NCBI GenBank assembly: GCA_003993805.1
Contig: RSEF01000002.1
Coordinates: 1,687,161-1,751,160 of the forward strand
Origin: Himantopus leucocephalus
Lineage: Eukaryota; Chordata; Aves; Charadriiformes; Recurvirostridae
Direction: 5' to 3'
Length of the DNA stretch: 64,000 bases
In this document: piece after piece, positions 46,835 to 60,900 of the stretch
Position numbering within the stretch: position 1 is the stretch's first letter
How the letters are laid out: the number at the start of each line of letters is the position of its first letter
Program-made: the position numbers and the translations under genes
Notes under the pieces: generated by a model
Databases searched by the model: none
Told to the model about the DNA's origin: nothing
Seen by the model: the letters and a program-made list of their open reading frames with translations, nothing else

Positions 46835-49800
46835 AATTGCATGCATGCAGGCTTTCTGCCTTTCAGCCACAACCGCAGGCTCTGAGGATGCGTCCGCGAG
46901 ATAGATTTGATTCTTTTCGAACAAATAAATCTCCCTTGGCAAGTGGGGACAGGTTAACGCGCTCGGTATGGGAATCACGTCTGGTTTTTAACACAATATG
47001 GCTGGTAAATAAAACCTGATTGCTAACAGCCCCGGTGCTGCTGTTGGCATTTTCGAGCTCAAGGCTCCCTTTGCGGTTCTGCATCTTCACCTGCCGCAGA
47101 AACTCTGATTCACCCTTCAAGCGGTGCACCAGGACTTCTCTATTTTTACCGTGGGGCAGTAGTAAGAATTGCCGTTAATGTGCCTTTGACCTCCGCTTCC
47201 GTGCCCCTGTGCACTTTCCCTTATCAGTGTTTGAACAGCTGGTTCTAATAATACCATCTTTATGCAAAGCACATCTTAACTCAGAGGGACAGCGTACAGG
47301 ACAGACTCTTTACTGTTTTGCCGCGAATTTAACCTGTGAACAGTTCAGGTATGTATTGGAATCTGAAGAGTTTACAGCCAGGGAGAGAAAAATAATGCAG
47401 CATGCTGTTTAGGACTGGAAAATGCACAAAAAAAAAAAAAAGAGAGAGATTTGTTTAGTGACATACCGGCGTTTATGGCTAGATGATCATCCCACTTACA
47501 TAGAAGCAGGTCTGGAAGAACTCCCTGGAAGTCAGTGGCTTTCCTCTGCATCTAATCTGCTGGTAAACAGAATCTGGCCTTGAGCCTGAAGAATATATTG
47601 GAGTAGCACTGGAGGTAATTATAATAATAATGAAAAATATTAGCCAAAGTGAATAAGGCAGGGAAGTGACCTGATTCCTTCCGAGGGTATTATGGATTAC
47701 CGTCAGTCTCATGTATGTTAATTACAGTGCAGGTGTTGGACTGCTATGGCAATATGCAGCGCACCTGAAGTAGCTTTTTGGGTGGGTTTTTTTTTTGTGT
47801 GTGTTTTTGTGTGTTTTTTAAATCTGTTGGAGCCAACAAACAACAAATGGATTTTCATTTGGTGTTATTCGGGTACACAGCCATCTCACTTCTCTGTTCA
47901 GCCTATGCAACACTGGTCAGGTACAGCAAGGAAACATTTCCGCGGCTAGCACGTGCTGATCAAGGGGAAGGTATGATTATTTAAGGTTACTGACAATGAT
48001 AGCACGAAGGCAAACTCCTTAAAGTGCTGTTGGTATAGCTGCAGAGAAAGAACGCATTATACAAGCATCTGTACTTGGCTAATGCAAAACACACCAGAGC
48101 TGTCTTGAAAGTTGTCCTATAGGATGGGTAAAGCAACACTGCTCCAATATGATGGATAATTAAGGAATGCTATTCAGTTGGATTAAAGTTGATGTCTCTG
48201 CTTGTGTCTCGGTTACAGTTCTGGGTTATGGTCTTCTACATTTTTCCCCCTGTTTCTATGTGCTGAGGGCGATGGTTGCTGCTTTGTTGTTCACTCAGGA
48301 CAGCTACAATTGATCTGTTATTGTACCAGCAATCTATCTCGGACATCGCGGAGTGGAAGGTTTCTGTTGTTTTTTTTTCTCCAATTGAAGGCATGCGTGC
48401 GGTGACTGGAAGGATAACCATTGGCACTGAACAGACTCCAAGGTCATGGGGGGCTTTATGTGTGATAAATACACATATTTATCTTTACACAGGGAACTAG
48501 CTTTGTGGTCGCTCCTCGGCTTTAGCCTTCCGGCATTCATTGGGGTACGAGTAAGAAAACAGGAGGGCTCCTTCCTCCCTGTAGATTTAAGATGTCTGCT
48601 GTTTGCATGGTGGTGCCACAGCCGCATGTAGCTCTCGAGATCCGCTGTTGTCGGTGTGTATGCGAAGCTCATAAACACGAAGGCATAAGCTTTGTTGTTG
48701 GATGCTACCAGGGAGAGAAAAACAGAGATTTCTGAGATTGTGGGCTGCGCTGTTGATCACGTTCAGACCTTTGTTCATCACATCTCTCTTCATTTGGCTG
48801 ACTGAGCCGGCACCCTGGAGATATTTTTTCAGGGCTTGAGTTCCATATGTGCCTACGCCTTTGATAAGTTGAGGCCCATGTCCCCAAGCTGATTCATTTC
48901 GATGTAGCAGATTTTGTTTTCCTTTCCTTCCGAGCACACTTAGTACAAACAGTCTAATTCCTAAATTAGCTCAGATTATCTTTTAATGAAACCAGAGTAT
49001 TTGAGTTAAGAAGCACTGAGAAAAAGTAAACTCAGGACAGGATCATGCTGTAACTCATATCTGGTGGAAAGACCTGCAGAAATATCAGGTCTTACAGTTA
49101 GTCCTGATTTGATAGAGGAGTTATTTATTTGCCCCAGTTCTCAGGAGAGGTAAACTGATACAGATATAGATACAGAAGTCAGTGGTGATACTGAATTTTA
49201 TTTCACCCCGCTTCTTGGCCCAGAGAGTGCAACCTCAACCTTTAAGTCAGCAAAGTATATTTTTGTGTTGGCTCACGTTCCTTTGTTTCCATTCCCTGTT
49301 GTCCTTTCGCATCCAGCCATCCCGTATCACCTGTGAAGACAGCGGGGGTGGGATTCGGTACACACTGCAGTCAACAGGATTTTGGAGTGAGTTTTCCCCA
49401 CCAGGGCAGAAGTGGAACAACTCTGCTGAAAGGGATGTAAATGCACCAGTGAAGAACTCCCTCCTTTTTCCTATGCACAACTTCAAAGTCATCTTTGCTG
49501 ATAACGTACCGTCAGGCATAGCTGTAACACCGCTCCGTTTCAGACTACTCCTGCTACCCGATAAGTCCAGCATCTCTTGATGAGATACTTTTCTCGTTCC
49601 CTCGGTGCTGAACTTGTTCTGTTCTTAAGAAATGCTTTGCATACAGAAGGGTATTTGGTAGTTTTCCACAACGCTAACAAGTACTAGAATTCATGTGTCT
49701 GTGGTGGCTGTTGAAACGCCGTTTGGATTGTAATTGAGTGGGCACAAATATATGCGAAGAAAGGCAGACTTTTCTGCAGAACGCTTCACGGCAGATTGTC

Positions 49801-51139
49801 CAGACCTCAACCCATTGCTTTGCTTGTGCGTTATTCTCTGACAACCTTTTACTCTCTCAATTTATTGATCTGTCTTCTTAGGCTCGAACTTTTATCTCCA
49901 CCAGACAAACTAGGAACTCGTGTAAAACAAGCCAGGTTGTTCGAGTCTTGTTTATGTAATTCACTGCAGTTCATTGATTGCATCCCCATGCAAGCTGATG
50001 GGCTGATCTGTAGAGTAGCCAGATTAATAATTTCAGGGTAGAACTTCTTAAGAGGCGCTAAATCATCCCACTTCCTGAAGAAAAAGTAGAAGCATCGTCA
50101 CACGGAGCATTTCAAGCTAACATGGCTGTTGTGCTGAGGAATATTCCTTTGGAAAGGTTCCTGCAGAAATATATAGACGCAGCTGCGGGCACTCTTGTTT
50201 GTTACTCTCATTCTATGATACTGTTGAATCCAAATTCTTCTGAGATAATCATCCCATGAAATGAGTTGATTTGCATTTGACATTAGAGTTTATCTGCCCT
50301 GCAGACATCCTGACAGTCTCATTCCTGCTCATTCAGGTCCCACATTTTACTTTTGGATGGCTTAAGGTGGGACTATGTTCTGAAACTGCTCTGATCTATT
50401 TATTTGACAGATTCTTTTAAAAAGAGTTTTAAAAGGTGTGAAAACCTCTGCTTAATACCACTGGTTAAACACCCCCCTCCCCAACAAATTAACTCAATAA
50501 TTCTAGTTTTTGTTAGCGTACCTCATAATTCACTCCAACAGTGGCAGAAAAGGGAATAAATATTTATATGGTCTATTTCTTCTTTTTTTTTCTTTTTTAA
50601 TAATAGTTACGCCAATAGCAACAATAATAGTTTCTTTTATAACATGTTGGGAATATTGAAGTCTAAGAGCTCCTTACTGAACATACAACATTAAACTTCT
50701 GCTACGTATGTTTTTGTTTGTCTGTCCAGTGTTGAGGCATTTCACAAAAAGCCTCAATCACAGTGGTTTTCGCAATCCATTAGAGATGATTGGGTCACGA
50801 TTGCTGAGGAGCTGCAAATGGAAGGATAATTATAGTCCGTTATCTATGATTTGTTGGGCCTGATAAGTGGAGCTGAGGGTTAGGGCAGGAAAAGTCCTTT
50901 TAATATGCATGGTGGGTTAATAGCCTAGATTTTTAATTTTTATTCTTTAGTTCCTCAGAATGAAGCAAGTTTTGCTACTTTCTTTTCCTGCAAGGGATGG
51001 TGTATTGTTCTATCTGATTGGGTGGGGGATTCTTAAGGAAAAATGCCTTATTGAAGGGAAATGTGGCAGAATCAAGTTCTGTTGCAGGGAGTAGATGTAT
51101 TGTTAGGTCCGTCTCTGAGGAGCAGAGGGGGTATAAGCT
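46835..51139. other. single-copy DNA, possibly first intron
   Basis: No exon was recognised. CpGs remain a little more frequent than elsewhere up to about 50.3 kb. Frames of 132 (49182-49580, plus) and 116 codons (48587-48937, minus) have no domain. A T/G-rich run lies at about 47786-47820. Confidence 0.45.
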
Positions 51140-51365
51140 TCACAGAATCACAGAATGTTCAGGGTTGGAAGGGACCTCTGGAGATCATCTAGTCTAACCC
51201 CCCTGCCAAAGCAGGTTCACCTAGGGCAGGTTGGGCAGGAACGCATCCAGGTGGGTTTTCAGCATCTCCAGAGATGGAGACTCCACAACCTCTCTGGGCA
51301 GCCTGTGCCAGTGCTCTGTCACCATCAAAGAAAAGAAAGTTCCTCATTCTCAAGGTGGAGACTTA
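51140..51365 (-). mobile_element. CR1 LINE 3' end, minus strand
   Basis: Reverse-complement CR1 of the subfamily with the CACAGAATCACAGAATG tail. GGTTGGAAGGGACCTCTGGA, GATCATCTAGTCTAACCCCC, AGGTTGGGCAGGAACGCATC, GAGACTCCACAACCTCTCTG and TGCTCTGTCACCATCAAAG blocks follow in order. Its inner end and flank are repeated after the Ns at 51410 and 51546. Confidence 0.95.
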
Positions 51366-51601
51366 GCCCCAAAGGATCCCCCGGCAAAACTAGCATACAT
51401 TTCATGTGANCGGAGACTCCACAACCTCTCTGGGCAGTCTGTGCCAGTGCTCTGTCACCATCAAAGTAAAGAAAGTTCCTCATTCTCAAGGTGGAGACTT
51501 GGCCCCAAAGGATCCCCCGGCAAAACTATTATACATTTCATATGGNGTGGAGACTTAGCCCCAAAGGATCCCCCGGCAAAACTAGCATACATTTCATGTG
51601 A
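51275..51601. repeat. CR1 end plus flank present up to three times around single Ns
   Basis: Copy A ends at 51409 before N 51410; copy B is 51411-51545 before N 51546; copy C is 51547-51601 and leads into unique DNA. A and B share CGGAGACTCCACAACC-like to CATTTCAT with a few changes. C repeats only the last part, GTGGAGACTTAGCCCCAAAG to CATTTCATGTGA. A and C agree with each other better than with B, so B is probably an alternative-haplotype or error-rich contig. Confidence 0.9.
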
Positions 51602-51887
51602 AGGAAGGCTTTTGCACTTAGAAGTGTTTGGCAGCCTGGGTCATGTTCATCTACTCTCACTTAAGCATCTGAAAACTACATGGTCACCTCCACGCTTATC
51701 ACCCCAGTTCACTATATTATGTGGGGAGGGTGGTTCATCACATCCTGAAGTGGGTCAGATAAATTACCCTATGGATGTTCTTGCAGCAGCTGGCTCAGAG
51801 ATACACATCCAAAATCAGTGAGATTAATCCTTCCATGATATCCCAGAGATGTCCCTGTGAAGTGCAATTTCTCTCTTGCTCCCATCT
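51602..51887. other. single-copy non-coding DNA
   Basis: Nothing recognised. Confidence 0.5.
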
Positions 51888-51948
51888 TTGCTCAGGGCGA
51901 AGACTGGTAATATTTTTNTTGCTCAAGGTGAAGACTGGTAATATTTTG
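51888..51948. repeat. N-separated direct duplication, 30-bp copies
   Basis: TTGCTCAGGGCGAAGACTGG against TTGCTCAAGGTGAAGACTGG, on either side of the N at 51918, each followed by TAATATTTT. Confidence 0.9.
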
Positions 51949-54900
51949 CTAGCTGATAGCAATAGCAAATTGTGATAGATGTTAAGTTTTCTGAAGAGCC
52001 CAAGCCTGCTGTGGTGGCCCACACATCTTCCTCACCCACATCTTCCCTTTATTCAACCAATGGCAGATTCAGTCTGTCCCTTGCAGGGAGAATTCATGTG
52101 ACACGTCCTGGGCAATGTGTTATCTGTCTTTTTATTTATTTTTTTTTTTATTTATTCTTTGTTTATTTAAAATCTCAGAGGTTTCCTGAGTGTATCAACA
52201 CCTTCTGTCTTCAGAGCATGTCCAATTACTAAGAAGGATATGCCAAGTGAAGCTTGTATGTAATTTTGTGAACAGGTGGGGATACATCAACACAGGGACA
52301 CATCTAGGACGGCTACATGTTTTTCTGGGAGCAGATGCAAGCTTGCTCTGCCTGTTCTCTGAGCCAGCCAGAAGCTGTGCAATGCTCCAAGCCTCATCTA
52401 ATACACCCTACTTGTGAATAGCTACACTGTAAGTTGCAAGAAGATGGAGATGAATGCTGACCAGACCTCATTAGCTTAGGGTTGGCACCTTGTGAAATAC
52501 ATTTTGACCAGCTTGGAGCACTCGACATGCTTAGAATTAGGTGACCTAAAAGCCAGTGTTTTGTCATAAATCAATAGCTCAATGCTTTCTTGTTATAACG
52601 TATCCACCCTCTGTCTGAAGCTAACAAAATTCCCCAGTCAGTTGATAAATGGATTTAAATAACACCTTCCTCCCTAACTATGTCCTTTAAAAATATTTAC
52701 TGTAATCCAAATAATGAAAAAAAAAAAAAAGTACATGAACCTCTCAGAACACATTGATATGTAGACTGGAATTAATGTTGTAGTAGTAAGAGATACAGTT
52801 CTCCACAATGGAAAGAAATTATATTTATTTGGAAAGGGAGTTTAAAATAGCTAAAATATCCTTAGCTATTAATTCCCTTTCCTGGAATGGTAATACTTTG
52901 TTAAGTCATAACGTTTCTGTTTCTGCTCTTACTGTCACATTTTTGAAGTAAGTTTATAGAAGTTTGTTTAATTCTAGCAAAAATAGAAAATGTCACGTTC
53001 GTGGTCATAAATAAAAAGCATTTCCTTGTAAAAAGTATTTTTTGTAATAATGATACTTTTATATGTATCTGAATTCTTAAATTGATGTAACTAGTACCAA
53101 AAGCCAAATATGAGCTGGGGCTTAGTACATATCTAGGATGTCGGACGTACAACAGAACTTTCTCTCTTAGACTTGGCCTAGAAACAAATTACATAAAGAA
53201 GCATGCACAAGTGCATTATATAAAGGACCAAGTTAAAGTTAGTAAAGTTACTCATTTCCTGTGTTTGAGAGAGCTGGGTCTTTGGATTCCTTCCAGCATT
53301 TTTGTGCTCTAACTTAAGATGCAGGGGAGATGAGAGAGCATCAGAAATACCGCAGATGCTTAAGCTCTTCATGACTAAGGCTGTGAATGTGTCACAGCTG
53401 TCACTGGAGCCTTGGATGCCACAATCCACACTCATTCATTCAAGTTGCGTGAAGTTTGACAGCTTGGATGGTGTTTTTGTGCTAGTGAATGGGTTAGTTA
53501 GCTGAGATGATTATGTACAGTGGGCGAACAGCTGGAACAAACTTCATTAGAGAATGGTACTTGGTGACTGCAGAGGGGAGAGCAGCATGAAAAGCCGTTA
53601 TTAGCCATGTTGAAGTTGCTTCTCTGCAGCGTATTCAAGTCTCTGGACACTGCTCTGTATTCTCTAGCTTTTTGTTCTCTGCCTTGCTCTTTGTACCACA
53701 GCTAGATGTGGTACTGATGGTCATGGAAAAGAGCCTTCAGAGACTACCAAAGTCTGAATGTTATACAGAAGAGGAGAAGAAATAAATGTCACAGCCTTTT
53801 TGGTTCCCCCAGCAAGTGTACCCCTGACAGATTTTCACCTCTGGTATTTGACTCATTCCCTTTCCTCTGTATGGAAGACTTGCAGGTCTTTTTTGCTTAG
53901 GTAGTATCTATCACGCTGACCAGAAATGGGATTCAGCTCGCAGAGTAAGACACCTAAAGATAGGTGTGCATTTTGAAGTGTCTACCTATATCTAAGTACA
54001 TAAGCTCCTGCTATAGTAAAAGGATATTTAGGACATGGTTCAGTCACCTGAACATAGGTGTTAAGTGCCATCTGAGATCCCCTGGGGTATCTAACATCCA
54101 CTAGGGATCTGTAGGTATGATGCTTGTCTACACATCTTTTACCCTCTGTATGAGGGCAGGTAAAACACCCTGGGGTATTGGTGACACCAAACACCAGTGT
54201 TCAGGCTACTGATTCTGGCCCCAGGCCACTGCCCAGTCAATGTAGATAAATATAGGTATCTAATATTGAGTGAGCTCTGTAACTGTTTAGCCTGAAAAGT
54301 CTTCAATAAATGCCACTGAGATGGTTTAATCTGCGGTCTGAATCCTGTCCTGGGTTTCTGATCCCTCCTGATGGTTTAGAATGACACTCGTCAAATCTTG
54401 ACCCCAGTGCTCTGACCACACACACAAAGAGTTCAGTTGATTTTCATATACTCTCGCAAAGGCCTTGGTATTGCTGTCTTGGGATATCACAGTTAAGATT
54501 CTGGGTCACAAAAGAATTACTACATTGCAGGTGTATCTAGTCAGTTCTGCATCATTCCTGGAACTATTTTCCCTGAGACAACCTTGAGACTGCATTCACC
54601 TTTCTCCAGATTCAACTACCACAGGCAGCTCCTGCTCATCCTGTGATTGAATAATCCAGAAGATGTTTTTTCTCCCTATATAATTTATGGCTGAAGCATT
54701 CCCAGCCTGTGCTTCATCTTTATGTTCAACATGCATGTTTCCTTGTACAGCTCACTGCTCCATGCTGGCTCTGTCCTGTTACCTCCCTTCACCTGTGCAT
54801 CACCACTGTCCTAATCTCAACCAGAGGAAAAGGTCAATCCATGACAGATGTACTGGGGTCGTACTCATGATCTTGCTTTACTTTTCTTATGACAGTCTGA

Positions 54901-57900
54901 CTGAATATTCTCACTTTATCCTGACACTGCTGGCTGTCCAGGACACAGCTCTTTTGCTGCCCGGCTTTCCCCCTGTTACTTCTAGGTCCTTTGAATATTT
55001 GTGATTCACCTGCTTCAGTCTGGAGTTTTTCATCATGACTTCTTTTTCCAATTTCCTTGAAATGTAAGTTCCCTGAAGTTTTGGCATCCTTGATGCAAAA
55101 AGACCTTTTTGTCCAAGTTCCCAATCTCCTTAGTGCTGTTGACTTTGCTACCTGGTTGCCTCAGTTCCTCCAAAGTCTCCTGTCTGAAATGAAGAATGAC
55201 AACTACACACCTACTTTGGTGAAGTTTTTTATTGCTTTTCTTTGCTTTCTTTTTTTTTTTTTCTTCCTGGCATGTTCTCTGTCTCCAGAAGACATGGAGC
55301 TGGGTCCAAGACGGTTAAAGCAAAACGTGACCTATTTAAAGCAAAACACTTCAAAGAACCAGGCTTCAATATTATTCTGATAGATGCAGCTTCTTCAAGC
55401 TCTTCAGGGGAGCTTTGTGTGAATCTGTTTGGAAAAACTCTGATATAACTCTCCCTGAAAGAAAAAGGTTTTTTAACTTTTCAAGATCCATTTTATCTGT
55501 AGCTTCCTTATCTGGCAAAATAAGCCTCACATCTTCCTAGAAGAAACAATAAAGGATCCTTCAAACTAAGAGCCTCCCTTTTGACTTTATTGTCTTGATT
55601 TTTATTTTTTTTCTTCTGATAGACCATTAAATTGACCTTTTGCCTTCCTTCCTACTGTCCCTAATGAATGAGAGCAACAAGAGCATCATTTAGCTACTCT
55701 ACTATTTCCAAAGATCTTCTGAGACAAACCTCAATCAGCAGAATATGTATATTTTGCAGCAGTTCCATGTACCCTACTGCTGCATTATGCAGCACAAAGG
55801 ATGTGACCCATTGTCAAATCTATTCACAGCCACGAAAAATTTAGTGTGTGAAATGTCATTAAAAATACAGGTATGAAAGCAACAATGTGATAGCTCAACC
55901 ACACAACTTAGATCAGGTATTTGTAACACATGGCTTTTTTCTTAAAAGGTGATTAGGAAGCTCGTCTGAACAGTTACATACCATTCATTTCTTCGCTGAC
56001 TGGAGAAATTCTCATCCGATATTCTGCTTAATGAACTGATAGACTATTCCCTTCTGCATGTCATATACTAAAATGTCAAAATTTAAAAATTCTTTCATTT
56101 AAATCAGAGGTTGTCTGAATTTTCAGACAATCATACATAATTTTACATAATTTCCCTTTTGCTTCTCTTATAAGTACTTGCTCTAAACATACTACATTTT
56201 TCCGTTTGCAGATTTTTGGGTGGGACTAAATGGCTGTTTATTATGTGTTGCTTTTATAGGCAATAGAGTCCAGATTTCAATTCTTTTGATGCCAAAGTAG
56301 GTTTATAAAATAATTAATGTGAGTTGGACATCCTTTTTGCTTCAATTAACTATGTGGGGATACTGGGCTGTGAGTGGCTGGAAGAGCCAGGTAAGCCAGA
56401 CAAGATGATCTAAAAAAGTTAAATGAGATCTACCTATTTCATCTAAACTGTACAGGTTGAAAATAATATGCAGGCGTGTCTGACTGCATGTCCAAGCTAA
56501 TCCATATCATTCTCTAGCAGCATGTTCAAACTTGCATTTTTTAAATCAGCTTTGAGAGCTTTAACACAAAATGTTACAGCTTGTGATTCACGGGCCGGTT
56601 CCAACCTGCAAAATTTTTCTACACTTTCTTCTGTGTCCTTGCCATTTCCAAAATGCATCACCCTAGTGTGCTACTACTTCTGTGTGACTCTGAAAAATCA
56701 CCAGTTGTAGTGCCTCAGTATTTACATTTATCCTGCAACAGGTAAAAGATCAGACCAGAGATCATAACCTGTACTACAGGAAAGAATGTGCATTTGTATC
56801 GGGAATGATAAAGAAGAAGATAGACTTGAAGATGGCTGAGCCTATCTTGCTGTTTCACATCTCTGCAGCTGCCCTCAACATATAACAAGCTCCATCTTTC
56901 CTCAAAATGGATCTCAAGATTTAGCTTCCTTGGCTGGTGGAGCAACTTGGTTCAGAATGTTGTCCCATCATCCCCCTGTCCTGACTTCCAGCACTTCTAA
57001 ACATTATATTAACCTTTGTGGCAAATTTTTCTCCTGTAAGATCAAGAAGGCTAAGAAAAATGACTGATGTAAGGCAACCTGAAGAAAGAAAAAAAAAATC
57101 TAACGCGCTCTAAATTGAGCTGGTAGTAGTGACATCATCTGAAGCTGACCTTAGCCTTTAACAAAGAGCTAGTCTCTAAAAAGATATAAACTCAGCGAAA
57201 TGAACCATACTGATTTTCCAGCAAATTCAATAATCAAATGAGCAAAACGTAAAAAAACACGCATTCCTTCAAGTACTTCCCGCTCCCCTACGGGCCATGT
57301 TTGGTCAGTACCCTTTTTGCTATGTGCCCTCTTTGTTCAATTGGGATTCAGGCTCTTCTTACCGATGCCATGACTTCAGCCAACATTAAGATGAGATCCA
57401 TGGCTGCCGGCTCTATATTTTCACACCTGCCTTTACAAAACGTTCTATATGATTCCACATCTTACTCTTTATCGTCTATATCACCAGACTGTTGTCTTTC
57501 ATGACTGATAAGTAGTAATACAAAGCAGGTGAAGTACGGTGTGACTTATACTTTGCTGCACCTGTTGTTTTGAGTTTTCCCCTCTTAGTTTCCTGTGAGT
57601 GGCTTTGGAAGAGCTCCTACACAACGTTTTGCAATGAGCCAAGGGAAGGAACCAGTGTTATTAATGTCAGCAATGTTAAAATATTTGTCAAATAGATTCT
57701 TCCTACTTGTTGCAACTTGGCCTTACTACAATACCATTGAATCAACAAGGGATGACCCTGATTTCTTAATATGTCTCTGAGCAAATATTCTACCAATGTT
57801 CTCTGAATTCTTTTAAAATGAATCATTTAAATTAATCACTCTATATATTGAAAGTTGTTTGTTCATTTGGGGATTTCTTCACCATGTTGCTCCAATAGCA

Positions 57901-60900
57901 GTGGGGCTCCATTGCAAAAACACAACACCCTGCGTGAGACACCTGGAGAATGTACAGTTTAAATAGGTTTCCACGATATATCTGTATCTGAGATACACCT
58001 AAGGAACAGAAGAATATAAGATTCAATCCATTTTTTCCCGAAGCAGTAATAAGACTTGTGTCCCAAAATGACCTTTTTTCCCCATTGTCCATTAAGGGAG
58101 CCTGGGATGACTCGGTTATCTATAAATATCCACAAAGTATATGTCTCAAGTTACTGGAGGGAAATCGACTTTGATTTGCATAAAGATATATAGAAAATTT
58201 GAAGAAAAGCCAACAGTTGAGTACAATTTCTCTGAGGTTTCATATACTGTTGCTATCACAACAGTCTTCTATCTCTCCTCGTGAATTTACAAAACAAAGA
58301 CCTTCCATGTCAAGGGTGGGACACTAAGGTTAATAGATTTAAAGTAAAAAAGAATATAAAAATATTTCCTTCATCGGTTTATAGAATTTAAAAGTGAATA
58401 CTTACTCTTGTTCTCCCGAAGGATTTCTTAAAAGTATCACTGTCATTATCCTAAATTGGTAGTTAATGAGGAATGATCTGCGGAAAACACAACCTCAGAG
58501 CTCTTATGTGCTCAGAGGAGCACATTTTCATTGTCAAACATTTAACAATTGCTTAGGTTTTGCAATGCACCTTTTTATTTTTACGATATGTAATGACAGA
58601 AATTTCTGTTGTCTTTTCGAGATAAAATAAATCTTCCTTGATGTGGAAGAAACTGCTTTCAGTAAGATCTGTTCAGCAATGGTGCATTTGCTTGACTCAG
58701 CACTGGCATGAATACCAATTAGACTGGAAATGGTTAGGAAAACAGATAATATTTTACACTGCTGTAATGGGAGAAAAACAGGAAGAATCTGCAGTAACCC
58801 AGGAGAATCTGATTTCCAAATAAGTTGCTCTCTATGCAACATTTAATAAATAAGATATCTAACAAATAAAGGCCAACACCTCAATTACAAACACTGCTCA
58901 GGGAAAATCATGGCCCAGAGACTGTTCTCATAGGCAGTTTGGATGAGGCCATTTTAATTTGTGGTAAAGCCGTTTAGCAGAGTGGGTCAAAGTGATGACT
59001 TCTTACTTGACCTCAAGGCCGAGGAAGGGTCCCAGACCTGATGTATTTAGCAATGTAGTTGTAACTTTAATGTCTTTTCCTTGCCCCTGCTATGAAACCA
59101 TCATTGGTGGTTGTTGTGTACTCAGTTCACTTCCTTATGCTCCTTTGTGTTCACAATTTGTGACAAAACAGTTCTGAGACAAAGGTGGGTGATGAATTTA
59201 ACATCAAAGCAAACACTCCTGGCTGGCTGGACAGACAGATTTTTACCTTGATAGTTAATTGCTCAATGGTTATTGAATTGTTGCCATTGACAGATGGATT
59301 CACTGTGGTCCAGCTGTTTACTTGCACAGAACAGCTTTGCTTTTAGAGTGTTTAAGAATTATTTTTTTGTCTACAGGCCACACAATGGAGAGTTACAGAG
59401 ATCCAGATTACACTTTTACACAAGGGGAAGGGAAATAGAAGACTAGAGATGTAAGGAGCTAGGGACACAGCAGCAGTAAACTTTTCTGTGGGGAGATGTT
59501 CTGGTTCTTGGATAAACATAACAGTACATAAGCCTTTCTGATGCTGCTGAGGAACCTTAGAAAGTAGGATCTCACATGGACACCTGTCAGTGGTAAGGAG
59601 AGAGTATTTGCAAATCTCAGATGCTCTAAAATGATTTTATATTAGCGGAGTCTTTCCATGTGTTCCATTTGGCCCATTGTCTGTAAGTCTTTCTTGAGTC
59701 CTCCATGAAACAAATAATCCTGTTCCTTAGTTGCTGCCCGTTATAAGTGACGTCTCTTTTCAACGAATTTAGCCATGATTTGCTTCTTAGTCTGCAGTAG
59801 AACTGGTGGCAGGGGATATCTGCATGCATGGTCCTGTTTGAAAGTATTTCAGCTGAATACATTGTTTAGCAAGTTCTTTGGGATGAAAGGGACTCTACAA
59901 CTGTGGAATGCATTGGCTGTGTGATGCTGAGAAATTGAAGACCACCAGTGAACATTCTGGACCTCTGGAATTCAGTCACTAAACAGTTATTAAATTATTA
60001 CTAAATTAAAGTAAATTATTTGCATGGCATGTTGAATGGGTTTGCAGACAGGTCAACTGAAATTCTTATTTACAACACCTGGGCACAGTTCAGAGATTAT
60101 CAAAGTTCATCATTCCCACCAGGCAGTTTGCAGAAGGCCACTCTGTTGGAAGGGCTAAAGAGGTTAAACAACCTATACAAACACTGTTGGGCTCAATGCA
60201 AAAAAAGCATACATCTAAACTATTGTGGGGGAGGTGGAGGGAGGGAAGGGGAGGGGAAGCATGGCTGAAAACAGCACCACAAGTGAACAAACAGAAAAAT
60301 TTCTATCCTGTGCCTCCCACATTCCCTAGCTCCTGTTCTATTCTAGGTCTCCTGGCAGTGCTGTTAGACTGCAGAGGGGAGTATCCTCAGGCAAAATCCC
60401 TTGGCTTAGTGTTGGCATTATGCTTTGATATCTCATGTTGTGGCAAGTCTGGACTATGGCTTTTCTGGAGCATCAGAGTTCAATCTCCACGTGAATGAAG
60501 GATTCAGCTGAGACACAGAAGGAGAGATCTCCCTTGGTGGGCAGACCTGATTTTCCAGAGTTGGGAAGTGGGTTGGAAGAGAGAGTTGGCTACACATCAA
60601 AGAGTCTGTATACTCAACTCGCAGACTCCTGGGAAGTCGTTTCCTTAGTGACAATAACAACAAGAACAATTTTAGAGTATTTTCTTCATGTCTGTTTTTA
60701 GTGTTTTAGATATGTTCAGAAGTCAAAAAGTACAACTGGCACTTCCCTGCAGAAAATGTTTTTTTTTTTGTTGGGTTTTTTTTTTTCCCTTCTCTTTTGA
60801 AGCTCCCACTGACACATAGGAATTCTTGTTTATAATAAGGATCTGCCTGTATTAATCCATTGGCATTTTTAAAACCACAGACACCGCAGGAGCTGAAAGA

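Noticed and set aside
51231..51821. 196-codon plus-strand frame with repeated peptide blocks
   Set aside because: The repeated blocks are CR1 antisense sequence and flank duplicated around single Ns; assembly artefact.
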